Below, one piece after another: positions 24,904-33,339 of a stretch of DNA of 64,000 nt. Position 1 is the first letter of the stretch. Every line of letters begins with the position of its first letter. The position numbers and the translations under genes were made by a program. Under the pieces are notes generated by a model. It was not told the origin of the DNA, searched no databases, and saw only the letters and a list, made by a program, of their open reading frames with translations. This stretch comes from Kribbella qitaiheensis (lineage in GTDB: Bacteria; Actinomycetota; Actinomycetes; Propionibacteriales; Kribbellaceae), in NCBI RefSeq assembly GCF_014217565.1, contig NZ_CP043661.1, forward strand, positions 5,952,001-6,016,000. Reading direction: 5' to 3'.

Positions 24904-26307
24904 ATGTCGTTGCTGGTCAAGGGTGGAACCGTCGTCGGGCCGACCGGTGCGCAGCCGGCCGATGTGCTGGTCGAGGGCGAGAAGATCGTCGCGCTGTTCG
25001 ACCCGGCGTACAGCCAGACCGTCCAGGCGGACGAGGTGATCGATGCAGGAGGCAAGTATGTGATCCCGGGCGGGATCGACGCGCACACGCACATGGAGAT
25101 GCCGTTCGGTGGCACGTCGGCCAGCGACACCTTCGACACCGGGACCAGGGCGGCCGCGTTCGGCGGCACCACCACGATCGTCGACTTCGCGATCCAGAAG
25201 ACCGGCGAGGTGGTCCAGGACGGGCTGGACGCCTGGCACACCAAGGCCGACGGCAACTGTCACATCGACTACGCCTTCCACATGATCCTCGGTGGGGTCG
25301 ACGACGAGTCCCTGAAGGCGATGGACTCGCTCGTCACCGAGGGGATCACCAGTTTCAAGCTGTTCATGGCCTATCCCGGGGTGTTCTACTCCGACGACGG
25401 CCAGATCCTGCGGGCGATGCAACGGGCCCGGGAGAACGGCGCGATGATCATGATGCACGCCGAGAACGGCATCGCGATCGACGTACTCGTCCAGCAGGCG
25501 CTGTCGCGAGGTGAGACCGATCCGATCTACCACGGCATCACCAGGCCGGAGGCGCTCGAGGCGGAGGCGACCAGCCGGGCGATCTCGCTCGCGTCGGTGG
25601 CGAAGGACTGCCCTCTCTACATCGTCCATCTGTCGGCCAGCAAGGCGCTCGAAGCAGTGGCCGCCGCGCGCAACGACGGCCGCAACGTGTTCGCGGAGAC
25701 CTGCCCGCAGTACCTGTACCTGACGCTGGAGGATCAGCTCGGTGCGCCCGGTTTCGAAGGGGCCAAGTGGGTCTGCTCGACACCGCTGCGGAGCAAGCAC
25801 GAGTCGCACGCGCGCGATCTGTGGAAAGGCCTGCGCAGCAACGATCTCGCGATGGTGTCGACCGATCACTGCCCGTTCTGCTTCAAGGACCAGAAGGAGC
25901 TCGGCCGCGGCGACTTCTCCAAGATCCCGAACGGGATCGGCGGCGTCGAACACCGGGTCGACCTCGTCTACCAGGGCGTCGTCGACGGGCAGTTGTCGCT
26001 GGAGCGCTGGGTGGAGACGATCGCGACCACGCCGGCCCGGATGTTCGGGCTCTACCCGCAGAAGGGGATCGTCGCGCCGGGCTCCGATGCCGATCTCGTC
26101 ATCTACGACCCGAACGGGACCACCCGGATCAGCGCCGAGACGCATCACATGAACATGGACTACTCGGCGTACGAAGGGGTGGAGATCCAGGGCCGGGTGG
26201 GCACGGTGATCTCGCGGGGCACCGTGATCGTGGCCGATGGCAACTACCATGGCCGCAAGGGGCACGGACGGTACCTGCGCCGCGGGCTGTCGTCGTACCT
26301 GGTCTGA
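24904..26307 (+). CDS. hydA: Dihydropyrimidinase/D-hydantoinase
   Basis: 467 residues, normal length. It has the metal-binding HxH (GGIDAHTHMEMPFGG), the carbamylated-Lys region (ITSFKLFMAYPG), His ligands (MMHAENG, YIVHLSASKALE) and the catalytic Asp (STDHCPF), all marks of the cyclic-amidohydrolase superfamily. It opens dihydrouracil, dihydrothymine or 5-substituted hydantoins to N-carbamoyl acids in the cytosol, as a zinc-dependent tetramer. GAGGAG precedes ATG 24904. It is the middle gene of the N-carbamoyl hydrolase / LLM cluster. Confidence 0.94.
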   Translation: MSLLVKGGTVVGPTGAQPADVLVEGEKIVALFDPAYSQTVQADEVIDAGGKYVIPGGIDAHTHMEMPFGGTSASDTFDTGTRAAAFGGTTTIVDFAIQKTGEVVQDGLDAWHTKADGNCHIDYAFHMILGGVDDESLKAMDSLVTEGITSFKLFMAYPGVFYSDDGQILRAMQRARENGAMIMMHAENGIAIDVLVQQALSRGETDPIYHGITRPEALEAEATSRAISLASVAKDCPLYIVHLSASKALEAVAAARNDGRNVFAETCPQYLYLTLEDQLGAPGFEGAKWVCSTPLRSKHESHARDLWKGLRSNDLAMVSTDHCPFCFKDQKELGRGDFSKIPNGIGGVEHRVDLVYQGVVDGQLSLERWVETIATTPARMFGLYPQKGIVAPGSDADLVIYDPNGTTRISAETHHMNMDYSAYEGVEIQGRVGTVISRGTVIVADGNYHGRKGHGRYLRRGLSSYLV

Positions 26308-26322
26308 CGAGGGGGCAAACCG

Positions 26323-27315
26323 GTGGACTTCGGAGTGGTGTTCCAGTGTGATCCGCCCGCGTCGGCGGTGGTGGAGCTCGCGGTCAAGGCCGAGGAGGCC
26401 GGTTTCAGCCACGTCTGGACGTTCGACTCGCACCTGCTCTGGCAGGAGCCGTTCGTCATCTACAGCCAGATCCTGGCCGCGACCGAGCGGGTCGTCGTCG
26501 GGCCGATGGTGACGAATCCGGGCACCCGCGACTGGACCGTGATCGCGTCCCAGTTCGCGACGCTGAACGAGATGTACGGCAACCGCACGGTCTGCGGCAT
26601 CGGCCGCGGCGACTCGGCGTTGCGGACCCTCGGCGCGAAGCCCGGGACCATCGCCGAGCTGAAGGAGTGCGTCGAGGTCGTCCGCGAGCTCGCCTCCGGC
26701 CGGGCCGTGGAGTATCGCGGGCAGCAACTGAAGCTGGCCTGGGTGGAGGACGGCTCGCTCCAGGTCTGGGTCGCGGCGTACGGGCCGAAGGCGCTCGCGG
26801 CGACCGGCGAAGTCGGCGACGGGTACATCCTGCAGCTTGCCGACCCGGATATCGCGGCCTGGATGATCGCCGCCGTACGCCGCTCCGCCGAGCAGGCCGG
26901 CCGCGATCCCGACGCGATCACCTTCTGCGTGGCGGCCCCGGCGTACGTCGGCGACGACCTTGCCCACCAACGCGACCAGACCCGCTGGTTCGGCGGCATG
27001 GTCGGGAACCACGTGGCCGACATCGTCGAGCGGTACGGCGCGACCAGCCAGGTGCCGACGGCGCTGACCGACTACATCGCCGGCCGCAAGGGCTACGACT
27101 ACGCCGAACACGGCCGCGCCGGCAACACCCACACGGACTTCGTCCCCGACGAGGTCGTCGACCGCTTCTGCATCCTAGGCCCGGTCGAGAATCACCTGGC
27201 CCGCCTGGAAGAACTCAAGTCCATCGGCGTAGACCAGTTCGCCCTCTACCTCCAACACGACGCCAAACAAGAAACCCTCACGGCCTACGGCAAACACATC
27301 ATCCCAGCGTTCTGA
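26323..27315 (+). CDS. LLM-class flavin/F420-dependent oxidoreductase (TIGR03842-like)
   Basis: 330 residues from GTG 26323, a luciferase-like TIM barrel: FSHVWTFDSHLLWQEPFVIY, VVGPMVTNPGTRDWTVIASQ and GIGRGDSALRTLGAKPGTI are typical of the TIGR03842 group placed next to dihydropyrimidinase genes. It starts 15 bases after hydA, so it is in the same operon. Members likely use coenzyme F420 or FMN; a role in reducing or oxidising the pyrimidine-type substrate before ring opening is reasonable but not shown. A strong hairpin follows. Confidence 0.87.
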   Translation: MDFGVVFQCDPPASAVVELAVKAEEAGFSHVWTFDSHLLWQEPFVIYSQILAATERVVVGPMVTNPGTRDWTVIASQFATLNEMYGNRTVCGIGRGDSALRTLGAKPGTIAELKECVEVVRELASGRAVEYRGQQLKLAWVEDGSLQVWVAAYGPKALAATGEVGDGYILQLADPDIAAWMIAAVRRSAEQAGRDPDAITFCVAAPAYVGDDLAHQRDQTRWFGGMVGNHVADIVERYGATSQVPTALTDYIAGRKGYDYAEHGRAGNTHTDFVPDEVVDRFCILGPVENHLARLEELKSIGVDQFALYLQHDAKQETLTAYGKHIIPAF

Positions 27316-27318
27316 CCG

Positions 27319-27369
27319 CTTACGTCCGAAGAAGTGGAGGACACGTCCCTCCGCTTCTTCGGACGTAAG
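27319..27369. terminator. Strong bidirectional hairpin terminator, copy 2 of the CGTCCGAAG family
   Basis: A 22-bp stem: CTTACGTCCGAAGAAG at 27319-27334 pairs with CTTCTTCGGACGTAAG at 27354-27369, continues through a G-U pair and GGAGG/CCTCC, and closes a seven-base loop. It lies four bases after the LLM stop, between convergent genes, as expected for a two-way terminator. The outer stem repeats the core of the hairpin at 24823-24870. Confidence 0.75.
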
Positions 27370-27381
27370 GCAGGTCAGCGT

Positions 27382-28719
27382 TTACGGGTAGACGAAGAGG
27401 CTGGTCGGGTCGAAGGTGGTGCGGACCTCGGCCAGGCGGGCGAAGGTTGCTGGCGACCAACTGGCTTCGTACGAGCCTTCGAGTTCCAGGCCGCCGGCGA
27501 AGTTGATGTTGTTCTGGGCCGAGGTCCAGGGGGCGAGCTGGGCGAGGATGCCGTCGACGATGGGCGGCAGGACGTCCGCGAACAGGTTGGGGTCGGGCAC
27601 GCCGACGAAGGAGAGGCTGAAGTCGGCCTCTCTGCCGCCGACCGCGCTGCCCTCCGGCACGTCCCGGCGGGTTGCGCCGCCGAGGTGCCGCAGTTCGACC
27701 GCGACGATCGGGATCTGCTGCTCCGGACCGACGGCCTGGAGCAGAGCGGAGACGAAGCCGTCGTCGATCCCGTCCAGGAGCAGGCCGCGCACCCAGCCGG
27801 GGCCGGGGTCGCGCGGGTCGTTGTGGATCTGCGCGATGTTGGCCGCCGGCATCTCGCCGACCGCGTCGATCAGCGTCGGTGCCAAATCGCGGATCGGCCG
27901 GAGCAGCCGGTCGCCCTCGGCCGGGTCGCCGACGAAGGCGTAGCGCAGGTTCAGCAGGGTCTTGCCCCGCAGCGGCTCCGGGATGACCTCAAGCGGTGGC
28001 AGCCGGAGGATCGCCACGGACGACGAAGCGGACTCGGGCGCCGTCTTGGTCCAGTCGGCCCAGGCGCCGAGGACCGCAGCGATGTGCTCGGCGTCGAAGA
28101 ACATCGCACCGCCGTACAGGGTGGTGAGCGGGACGAGCTCGAAATCCATCGAGGTGACGACGCCGAAGCCGCCCTTGCCACCGCGCAGGGCCCAGAACAG
28201 GTCCGGATTCTCCTTGGCGTTCGCCGAGACCACGTTGCCGTCGGCCGTGACGACCCGGAACCCACGCGCCCAGTCGGAGGAGTATCCAAAGGTGCGGGCC
28301 AGCGGGCCGAGGCCGCCGCCGAGCGTGTAGCCGACGGTTCCGACAGTGTCGGAAGCGCCGGTGATCGGGGCGAGACCGTGCTCGGCCGCGGCCGTGATGA
28401 CCTCGGCCCAGTCGAGGCCGGCGCCGATGCGCGCGATCCGGCCGTCGATGCTGAGGTCCTTGAGACGGGACGTGGTGATGAGGATGCCGTCGGTGACCCC
28501 TGCGACGGAGCCATGGCCGGTAGCGAGCACACGCACCGGTACTGCGTACTTCGACGCGACGCGGACGGCCGCGGCGACATCGGCCTCGGAAGTGGCGCCG
28601 ACGGCCACCTCGGGTGAGTGGACAGCGATGGTGTTGTGGGCAGCGACCTCGGCGGTGAAGCCTTCGTCACCGCGCGTCAGGACCGGGCCGGCAATGCTGG
28701 AACGGAGTTCGTCGATCAT
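27382..28719 (-). CDS. FAD-linked oxidase, berberine-bridge/oligosaccharide-oxidase type
   Basis: 445 residues with a PCMH FAD-binding domain: the ATGHGSV loop (His of the covalent flavin link), TVGTVGYTLGGGLGPLARTF, and a C-terminal BBE-like FDP(T/S)SLF block. It contains no Cys, so only the His-type covalent link is possible and the double-linked form is ruled out. Known family members oxidise oligosaccharides, alditols or alkaloids with O2. It starts 24 bases after the ABC permease of a sugar importer, so it looks like the last gene of that operon and may act on the imported sugar. Confidence 0.85.
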   Translation of the reverse strand: MIDELRSSIAGPVLTRGDEGFTAEVAAHNTIAVHSPEVAVGATSEADVAAAVRVASKYAVPVRVLATGHGSVAGVTDGILITTSRLKDLSIDGRIARIGAGLDWAEVITAAAEHGLAPITGASDTVGTVGYTLGGGLGPLARTFGYSSDWARGFRVVTADGNVVSANAKENPDLFWALRGGKGGFGVVTSMDFELVPLTTLYGGAMFFDAEHIAAVLGAWADWTKTAPESASSSVAILRLPPLEVIPEPLRGKTLLNLRYAFVGDPAEGDRLLRPIRDLAPTLIDAVGEMPAANIAQIHNDPRDPGPGWVRGLLLDGIDDGFVSALLQAVGPEQQIPIVAVELRHLGGATRRDVPEGSAVGGREADFSLSFVGVPDPNLFADVLPPIVDGILAQLAPWTSAQNNINFAGGLELEGSYEASWSPATFARLAEVRTTFDPTSLFVYP

Positions 28720-28743
28720 GCCCCAGTCTGTACAGACGCCGGG

Positions 28744-29592
28744 TCATTCGCTGATCCCGGAACGCTCCACCCCTTCGACGATCCAGCGTTGCAGGAAGAC
28801 GAACATGATCACCAGCGGCAGGATCGCGATGCCGGCGGCAATGAAAAGCTGCGGGAGATCGATGGTCTGCGCGGTGAGGAAGGTCGACAGCGCGATCTGG
28901 ACGGTCCAGGAGTTCTGGTCCGGCGCGATCACCAGCGGCCAGAGGAAGGCGTTCCACGAACCGATGAAGGTGATCGTGCCGATCGCGGCGATGAAGCCCG
29001 TCGAGTTCGGCACCACGATCCGCCAGAACGTTCCCCAGTACGCCGTACCGTCGAGCTGCGCCGCTTCCTCCAGTTCGCGCGGGAAGTTCAGGAAGTACTG
29101 CCGGAACAGGAAGGTCGCGAACGCCTGGAAAAGACCCGGGATGATCAGGCCGCGCAGCGTGCTCACCCAGCCGAGCGAGGACACCAGCACGAAGCTCGGC
29201 ACGAATGTCACCGCCGCCGGGATCAACAAGGTGGCGACGATGAAGTAGAACACCGCATTCGCATACCGGAAAGGGATGCGGGCCAGGCCGTAGCCCGCGA
29301 GCCCGGAGATCACCAGCACGCCGACGGTCTGCACCACCGCGATCACGAGCGAGTTGAGCAGGCTCCGCGCCATCGGCACGGCCGGGTCCTTGAACAGGTC
29401 GGTGATGTTGTGCCACTGCAACGACGACGGGAACAGCTTCCAGGTCGGCGAGGTGATGTCGGCCTCGGTGGACAACCCGTTGCGGAGCACCAGGTAGAAG
29501 GGCAGCAGGAAGAAGACGGCGCCGACCCCGAGTACGACGTACCGCAGGACCGAGCCGGTCTTGTAAGCTCCCGAGCGCTGGATGTTCGCCAT
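28744..29592 (-). CDS. Sugar ABC transporter permease (MalG type)
   Basis: 282 residues, six membrane helices, with the EAA loop RELEEAAQLDGTAYWGTFWR that contacts the ATPase. It is the second membrane subunit of a carbohydrate ABC importer (CUT1). It begins one base after the MalF-type permease stop. No ATPase gene is in the operon, so a shared MsiK-type ATPase is probably used, as is normal in actinomycetes. Confidence 0.92.
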   Translation of the reverse strand: MANIQRSGAYKTGSVLRYVVLGVGAVFFLLPFYLVLRNGLSTEADITSPTWKLFPSSLQWHNITDLFKDPAVPMARSLLNSLVIAVVQTVGVLVISGLAGYGLARIPFRYANAVFYFIVATLLIPAAVTFVPSFVLVSSLGWVSTLRGLIIPGLFQAFATFLFRQYFLNFPRELEEAAQLDGTAYWGTFWRIVVPNSTGFIAAIGTITFIGSWNAFLWPLVIAPDQNSWTVQIALSTFLTAQTIDLPQLFIAAGIAILPLVIMFVFLQRWIVEGVERSGISE

Positions 29593-29593
29593 C

Positions 29594-30556
29594 TCAGTCC
29601 TCCCTCCGGCCGAGGCCGAGAATCCGGTTCTGGCTGAGCGCGATCACGGCGATCAGGAGGGTGAGGATCACGGCGCCGGCGCTGCCGTGGCCGAAGTCCT
29701 GACCCTGACCGAGCGCCGCGTAGTACAGGTAGACGAGCGGTGGTCGCGCGTACGGCGGGTAGCTGCCCGAGCTCGACAGCAGGTTGTAGAACTCGTCGAA
29801 CGCCTGGAACGCGTTGATCAGCAGGAGAAGCAGCACCGCGGTGGAGGTGGCGCGGAGCTGGGGGAGGGTGATGAAGCGCAGCACCCTCGGCCCGCTGGCG
29901 CCGTCGATCGCGGCGGCTTCGTAGAGCGTCGGCGAGATCCGTTGAAGACCGGCCAGGAACAAGATCATGTAGAACCCGGCCTGCAACCACATCCGCGCTG
30001 TCACGATCACCAGCCAGTACCACGGGGGCTGGGTGACCGAGAGCCACGCGATCGGTTCGACGCCGAACCAGCTGAGCACGGTGTTCATCAGGCCGAAGCG
30101 GACGCCGGAGAAGATCGACAGCTTCCAGACCAGCGACGCCACGACGTACGAGCAGGCCGTCGGCAGGAAGTAGACCGAGCGGAAGAACGTGCGCGCGAAC
30201 CGGGCGCGATTCACCAGCAGGGCAAGGCCGAGCGACACCACGAAGGTGGTCGGCACGATGAACAACGCGAACAGGATGAAGGTCAGCAGGCTGGACCGGA
30301 ACGCGCCGTCCCGGATCATGTCCAGGTAGTTGCCCAGGCCAACGAACTTGGTCGGGGTGACCGTGTTGTGCGCGTCGAAGAAGCTCAGCACCACCGACCA
30401 GATGATCGGGACGTAGACGAACACGATCAGCCCGAGCACGAACGGCCCGACGAAGATCCCGAACCACAGGTTGCGGTCGTACCGGCCGCGCAGCCGCCGC
30501 CCCAGCGACGCCCGGCCCGTCGCCAGGGCGGGCTGCTGCAGACCTTGCGCAGTCAT
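29594..30556 (-). CDS. Sugar ABC transporter permease (MalF type)
   Basis: 320 residues with six helices after a basic cytoplasmic start (GRASLGRRLRGRYDRNLWFG). The EAA loop is LYEAAAIDGASGPRVLRFIT. ATG 30556 overlaps the substrate-binding protein stop. It pairs with the MalG-type permease below it to form the channel of a CUT1-type sugar importer. Confidence 0.92.
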   Translation of the reverse strand: MTAQGLQQPALATGRASLGRRLRGRYDRNLWFGIFVGPFVLGLIVFVYVPIIWSVVLSFFDAHNTVTPTKFVGLGNYLDMIRDGAFRSSLLTFILFALFIVPTTFVVSLGLALLVNRARFARTFFRSVYFLPTACSYVVASLVWKLSIFSGVRFGLMNTVLSWFGVEPIAWLSVTQPPWYWLVIVTARMWLQAGFYMILFLAGLQRISPTLYEAAAIDGASGPRVLRFITLPQLRATSTAVLLLLLINAFQAFDEFYNLLSSSGSYPPYARPPLVYLYYAALGQGQDFGHGSAGAVILTLLIAVIALSQNRILGLGRRED

Positions 30557-31842
30557 CAGCCGGTGATGCGCTTCAGTTCCGCGTCCACGACCGCCTTGAC
30601 GGCTTTGATCTCGGTGGCCGGATCAGAGCCGTTCTTGATGATCCGGCTGAGCGCGTCGGAGTACGCCGTACCGGACTTCGAGGTCCACAGCAGCGGGGTC
30701 TGGGCGTGCCCGTTCTCGTTGACGAACTTCGCCGCGTCGGCCGCCGGGCCGGATTTCAGCTTGCCGGCCTTCTCGACCAGGCTCTTGCGGGCCGGGATGT
30801 GGAAGCCGTACGACTGGGCCCAGTCGAGCTGCTTGTCGGTCTGGTCCACCCACAGCCACTTGATGAACTTCTTCGCCGCGTCGACGTTCTTCGACTTGGT
30901 GCTGACCGCGGCCGCGTAGGCGCCGACCGGGACACTCGGCGCACCCGTGCTCGCGTTGAGCTTCGGCCAGGGCAGCACGCCGAAGTCGTCCGGCAGTGCC
31001 TTCTGGATCTGCGGGAACGTCCACAGACCGGTGAACTGCATCGCGGTCAGGCCCTGCGTGAACGCCGACGGGTCGGACCAGTCGGTCGGTGCGCCGAGCA
31101 GCAAGGACTTCGAGGTGAACAACTCCCGGAGCTTGCGCAGCGACTCGACCGCGGCCGGGTCGTCGAACCCGAAGGTGTTGTCGTCGGTGAGGTAGTCGAG
31201 GCCGGCCGACCAGAGCGCCGGACCGCCGAGGATGCCGACGCCGCCGTCGTTGCCGACGAACAAGCCCTTCACCTTGTCGGTGGTGAGCTTCTTCGCGGCC
31301 GCGAGTAACTCGTCCACGGTGGTCGGCGGCTGGACACCGGCCGCCGAGAGCAGACTCTTGCGGTAGACGAGCAACTGCATGTCGGTCACCTGCGGGATCG
31401 CGTAGAGCTTGCCCTGGTAGGTGAGCCGGGAGATCAGCGACGGGGTGAAGTCGCTCTTGGCATCGCCGAGCAGGTCGCTCAGGTCGGCGACCTGGCCGCC
31501 CTTGATCATGTCGATGGTCGGGCCGTTGCCGTACTCGAACACGTCCGGCCCACCGTCGGTGAGCAACGCCGAGGCGGTCTTCTTGTCGTAGTCACCCGGC
31601 GACCACTGCACGGTCACGGTCGCGTCGGGGTACTCCTTGGCGTACTTCTGAACTGCTTGCTGGGTGCCCGGCTCGCCGTACTGGTGGTACCACTGCGCCA
31701 ACGCGGGTTTGCCGCCGCTCGAACTGTCCGAAGTGGAGCGGCCGGTGTTCGAACCACACCCGGTCACGGCCAGCGCTGCCAGCCCACCACCCACGGCCAG
31801 GAACCGCCGCCGCCCGAACCCGTTGCCCTCAGCACCCGACAT
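30556..31842 (-). CDS. Sugar ABC transporter substrate-binding lipoprotein
   Basis: 428 residues from ATG 31842, chosen for the GGAGG eight bases before it rather than an in-frame start at 31887. The signal region GRRRFLAVGGGLAALAVTGC has a twin-arginine-like pair and a lipobox ending in Cys, so it is anchored to the outer face of the membrane. The rest is a periplasmic-binding-protein fold of the extracellular solute-binding family 1 type (YHQYGEPGTQQAVQKYAKEY). First gene of the import operon. Sugar specificity is unknown. Confidence 0.92.
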   Translation of the reverse strand: MSGAEGNGFGRRRFLAVGGGLAALAVTGCGSNTGRSTSDSSSGGKPALAQWYHQYGEPGTQQAVQKYAKEYPDATVTVQWSPGDYDKKTASALLTDGGPDVFEYGNGPTIDMIKGGQVADLSDLLGDAKSDFTPSLISRLTYQGKLYAIPQVTDMQLLVYRKSLLSAAGVQPPTTVDELLAAAKKLTTDKVKGLFVGNDGGVGILGGPALWSAGLDYLTDDNTFGFDDPAAVESLRKLRELFTSKSLLLGAPTDWSDPSAFTQGLTAMQFTGLWTFPQIQKALPDDFGVLPWPKLNASTGAPSVPVGAYAAAVSTKSKNVDAAKKFIKWLWVDQTDKQLDWAQSYGFHIPARKSLVEKAGKLKSGPAADAAKFVNENGHAQTPLLWTSKSGTAYSDALSRIIKNGSDPATEIKAVKAVVDAELKRITG

Positions 31843-31983
31843 CTCGCCGTACCTCCGCTCCGGCGCGGTCCGACCACCGCGCGTCATTCCCCGACCCTAC
31901 GACCAGAGAGGGCTGTCCGGTCCCCATTCTCAAACCCGCGCCGATGCCGCCGAAAATCTCGCCGCCGGATCTTCCTTCCGCGA

Positions 31984-31989
31984 TAGCAT
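31984..31989 (+). promoter_or_regulatory. Probable -10 box for the MFS leader transcript
   Basis: TAGCAT ends seven bases before the ATG of a six-codon leader ORF, the spacing of leaderless actinobacterial transcripts. An AAAAT stretch lies about 26 bases upstream, which is compatible with a WhiB7-type promoter but too weak to claim. Confidence 0.45.
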
Positions 31990-31996
31990 CGCCGTC

Positions 31997-32017
31997 ATGT
32001 CTTCTCCCCGTGCCTAG
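31997..32017 (+). CDS. Leader peptide MSSPRA upstream of the MFS efflux gene
   Basis: A six-codon ORF (ATG TCT TCT CCC CGT GCC TAG) sitting directly behind a TANNNT box, so it would be translated from the very 5' end of the mRNA. Its stop codon lies inside the 5' arm (32013-32022) of a stem whose other arm covers the ribosome site of the transporter. This is the layout of erm/cat-type and WhiB7-regulon ribosome-stalling leaders. Existence of the peptide is a sequence-based inference. Confidence 0.5.
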   Translation: MSSPRA

Positions 32018-32085
32018 AGAGCGCTCGCTGTCGCCGAGCCCATTCGCCGTACCCCGCTCCCTTGATGGAGCCGGGGCTCTCTAGG
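32013..32085 (+). promoter_or_regulatory. Attenuator-like RNA fold masking the MFS Shine-Dalgarno sequence
   Basis: Outer stem: CCTAGAGAGC (32013-32022) with GCTCTCTAGG (32076-32085), ten perfect pairs. Inside it are hairpin GCTCG/CGAGC (32023-32027 with 32035-32039) and a stem CCCCGCTCC/GGAGcCGGGG (32052-32060 with 32067-32076) sharing one base. The 3' arm holds AGG of the AGGAG ribosome site (32083-32087) that serves GTG 32096. A ribosome held on the leader peptide would cover the 5' arm and free the site. Confidence 0.6.
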
Positions 32086-32095
32086 AGCGTTTCTC

Positions 32096-33277
32096 GTGAC
32101 CAGCACAACTCGTGCTGGGAGCTACCGCGACGTCCTGCTGCTGCCCAACGCGCTGCGCACCTTCGCGCCCGCGCTGTTCGGCCGGCTGTCGTACGGTCTG
32201 CTTCCACTGTCCATTCTGTTCACCGTTCAACAGACAACCTCTTTCGCAGTCGCAGGCATTGCTGTCGCTGCCTTCGGGCTCGCCTCGCTGTCGATGCCGC
32301 TGAAGGCTCGCCTCGTCGACCGCTACAGCCAGCGTCGGGTCCTCCCGCTCTTGGCTGCCGTCTGCACGGCCGGGCTGGCAGCGGTTGCCTGCCTCCGTAC
32401 TGCGAACGCCCCGCTGCTGGTGGTCCTCGTCGGCATCACCGGCCTGTTCGCCCCACCGCTAGGCCCGTCCATGCGATCGGCCTGGCGCCTCATCACCGAC
32501 GGCACCACCCTCAAGGAGCGTGCCTACGCGCTGGACTCGATCTGCGAGGAGTCCCTCTTCTTAGGCGGTCCACTCCTTGCCGGAGTCCTGATCAGTACGG
32601 CGTCACCCGCTGCCGCACTCGCCTGTACCGCGGGCCTGATGATCGTCGGCACGTGTGTGATGGCGACGAGCCCACTGGCGCGTCATACGAGCCCAGCGCC
32701 ACCTCGGCAACACCTGTTGGGTCCGCTGCGCGAGCCCGGACTGCGCCGGATTCTGCTGGTCATCCTCGTCACGGCGTCCGGAGTCAGCGTCGCCTATCTG
32801 TCTCTCGCCGGAGTCGCCCAGCAGCAGGGGCACCCAGGAGCGGCCGGGTATCTCGAGGCGGCGATCGGTGCCGGGAGCGTGGTCGGCGGGCTGAGTTGGG
32901 CGCGGCGGAAGCACACCCGATCCCGGTCGAGTCACCTTGCGGGGCTGATCGGCGTACTGGCCGCAGGTCTGCTCGCCGCCTCGCTGACCACGAACCTCAT
33001 CGTACTGGGGCTTGTGATGGGTCTGGCCGGGGTGGCGGTCGCGCCGCTGTTCGTCGTCTCCTATCTCGCCGCGGACGATCTGACTCCGTCGCATCAGCGA
33101 ACGGAGGCGAGTACGTGGATCAATACCTCGAACAACCTCGGCAGCTCGGCGGGCGCATCACTGGCGGGGCTGACCATTGACCACACCGGGCCTTCCCGGA
33201 GCTTCCTCGCAGGGGGCATCCTGCTCGCTCTGACGGCCGGCACAGTCCTGCTGGCTCGACGGCATTTGAACCGCTAA
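32096..33277 (+). CDS. MFS efflux transporter
   Basis: 393 residues, 12 predicted membrane helices (from YRDVLLLPNALRTFAPALFG to LLALTAGTVLLARRHL), in the small MFS_1 drug-exporter class. GTG 32096 is eight bases after AGGAG, which the upstream leader can sequester. It is divergent from the sugar ABC operon and followed by a terminator. Attenuator control suggests that its substrate is a translation-inhibiting antibiotic; this is inferred from the leader, not from the protein itself. Confidence 0.85.
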   Translation: MTSTTRAGSYRDVLLLPNALRTFAPALFGRLSYGLLPLSILFTVQQTTSFAVAGIAVAAFGLASLSMPLKARLVDRYSQRRVLPLLAAVCTAGLAAVACLRTANAPLLVVLVGITGLFAPPLGPSMRSAWRLITDGTTLKERAYALDSICEESLFLGGPLLAGVLISTASPAAALACTAGLMIVGTCVMATSPLARHTSPAPPRQHLLGPLREPGLRRILLVILVTASGVSVAYLSLAGVAQQQGHPGAAGYLEAAIGAGSVVGGLSWARRKHTRSRSSHLAGLIGVLAAGLLAASLTTNLIVLGLVMGLAGVAVAPLFVVSYLAADDLTPSHQRTEASTWINTSNNLGSSAGASLAGLTIDHTGPSRSFLAGGILLALTAGTVLLARRHLNR

Positions 33278-33284
33278 TCGCCGA

Positions 33285-33324
33285 CGCCCGGCGTCAGGCT
33301 CCCAGTACGAGCTGACGCCGGGCG
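33285..33324. terminator. Bidirectional hairpin terminator
   Basis: Perfect 13-base arms CGCCCGGCGTCAG (33285-33297) and CTGACGCCGGGCG (33312-33324) around a 14-base loop, between convergent MFS and secreted-protein genes. Confidence 0.7.
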
Positions 33325-33339
33325 CTGGTCAGTGAGGTG

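Noticed and set aside
24844..27132. 762-codon open frame on the minus strand
   Set aside because: It is fully antisense to hydA and the LLM gene; long minus-strand frames arise from high-GC codon bias. The translation is Arg/His/Asp-rich with no family motif.
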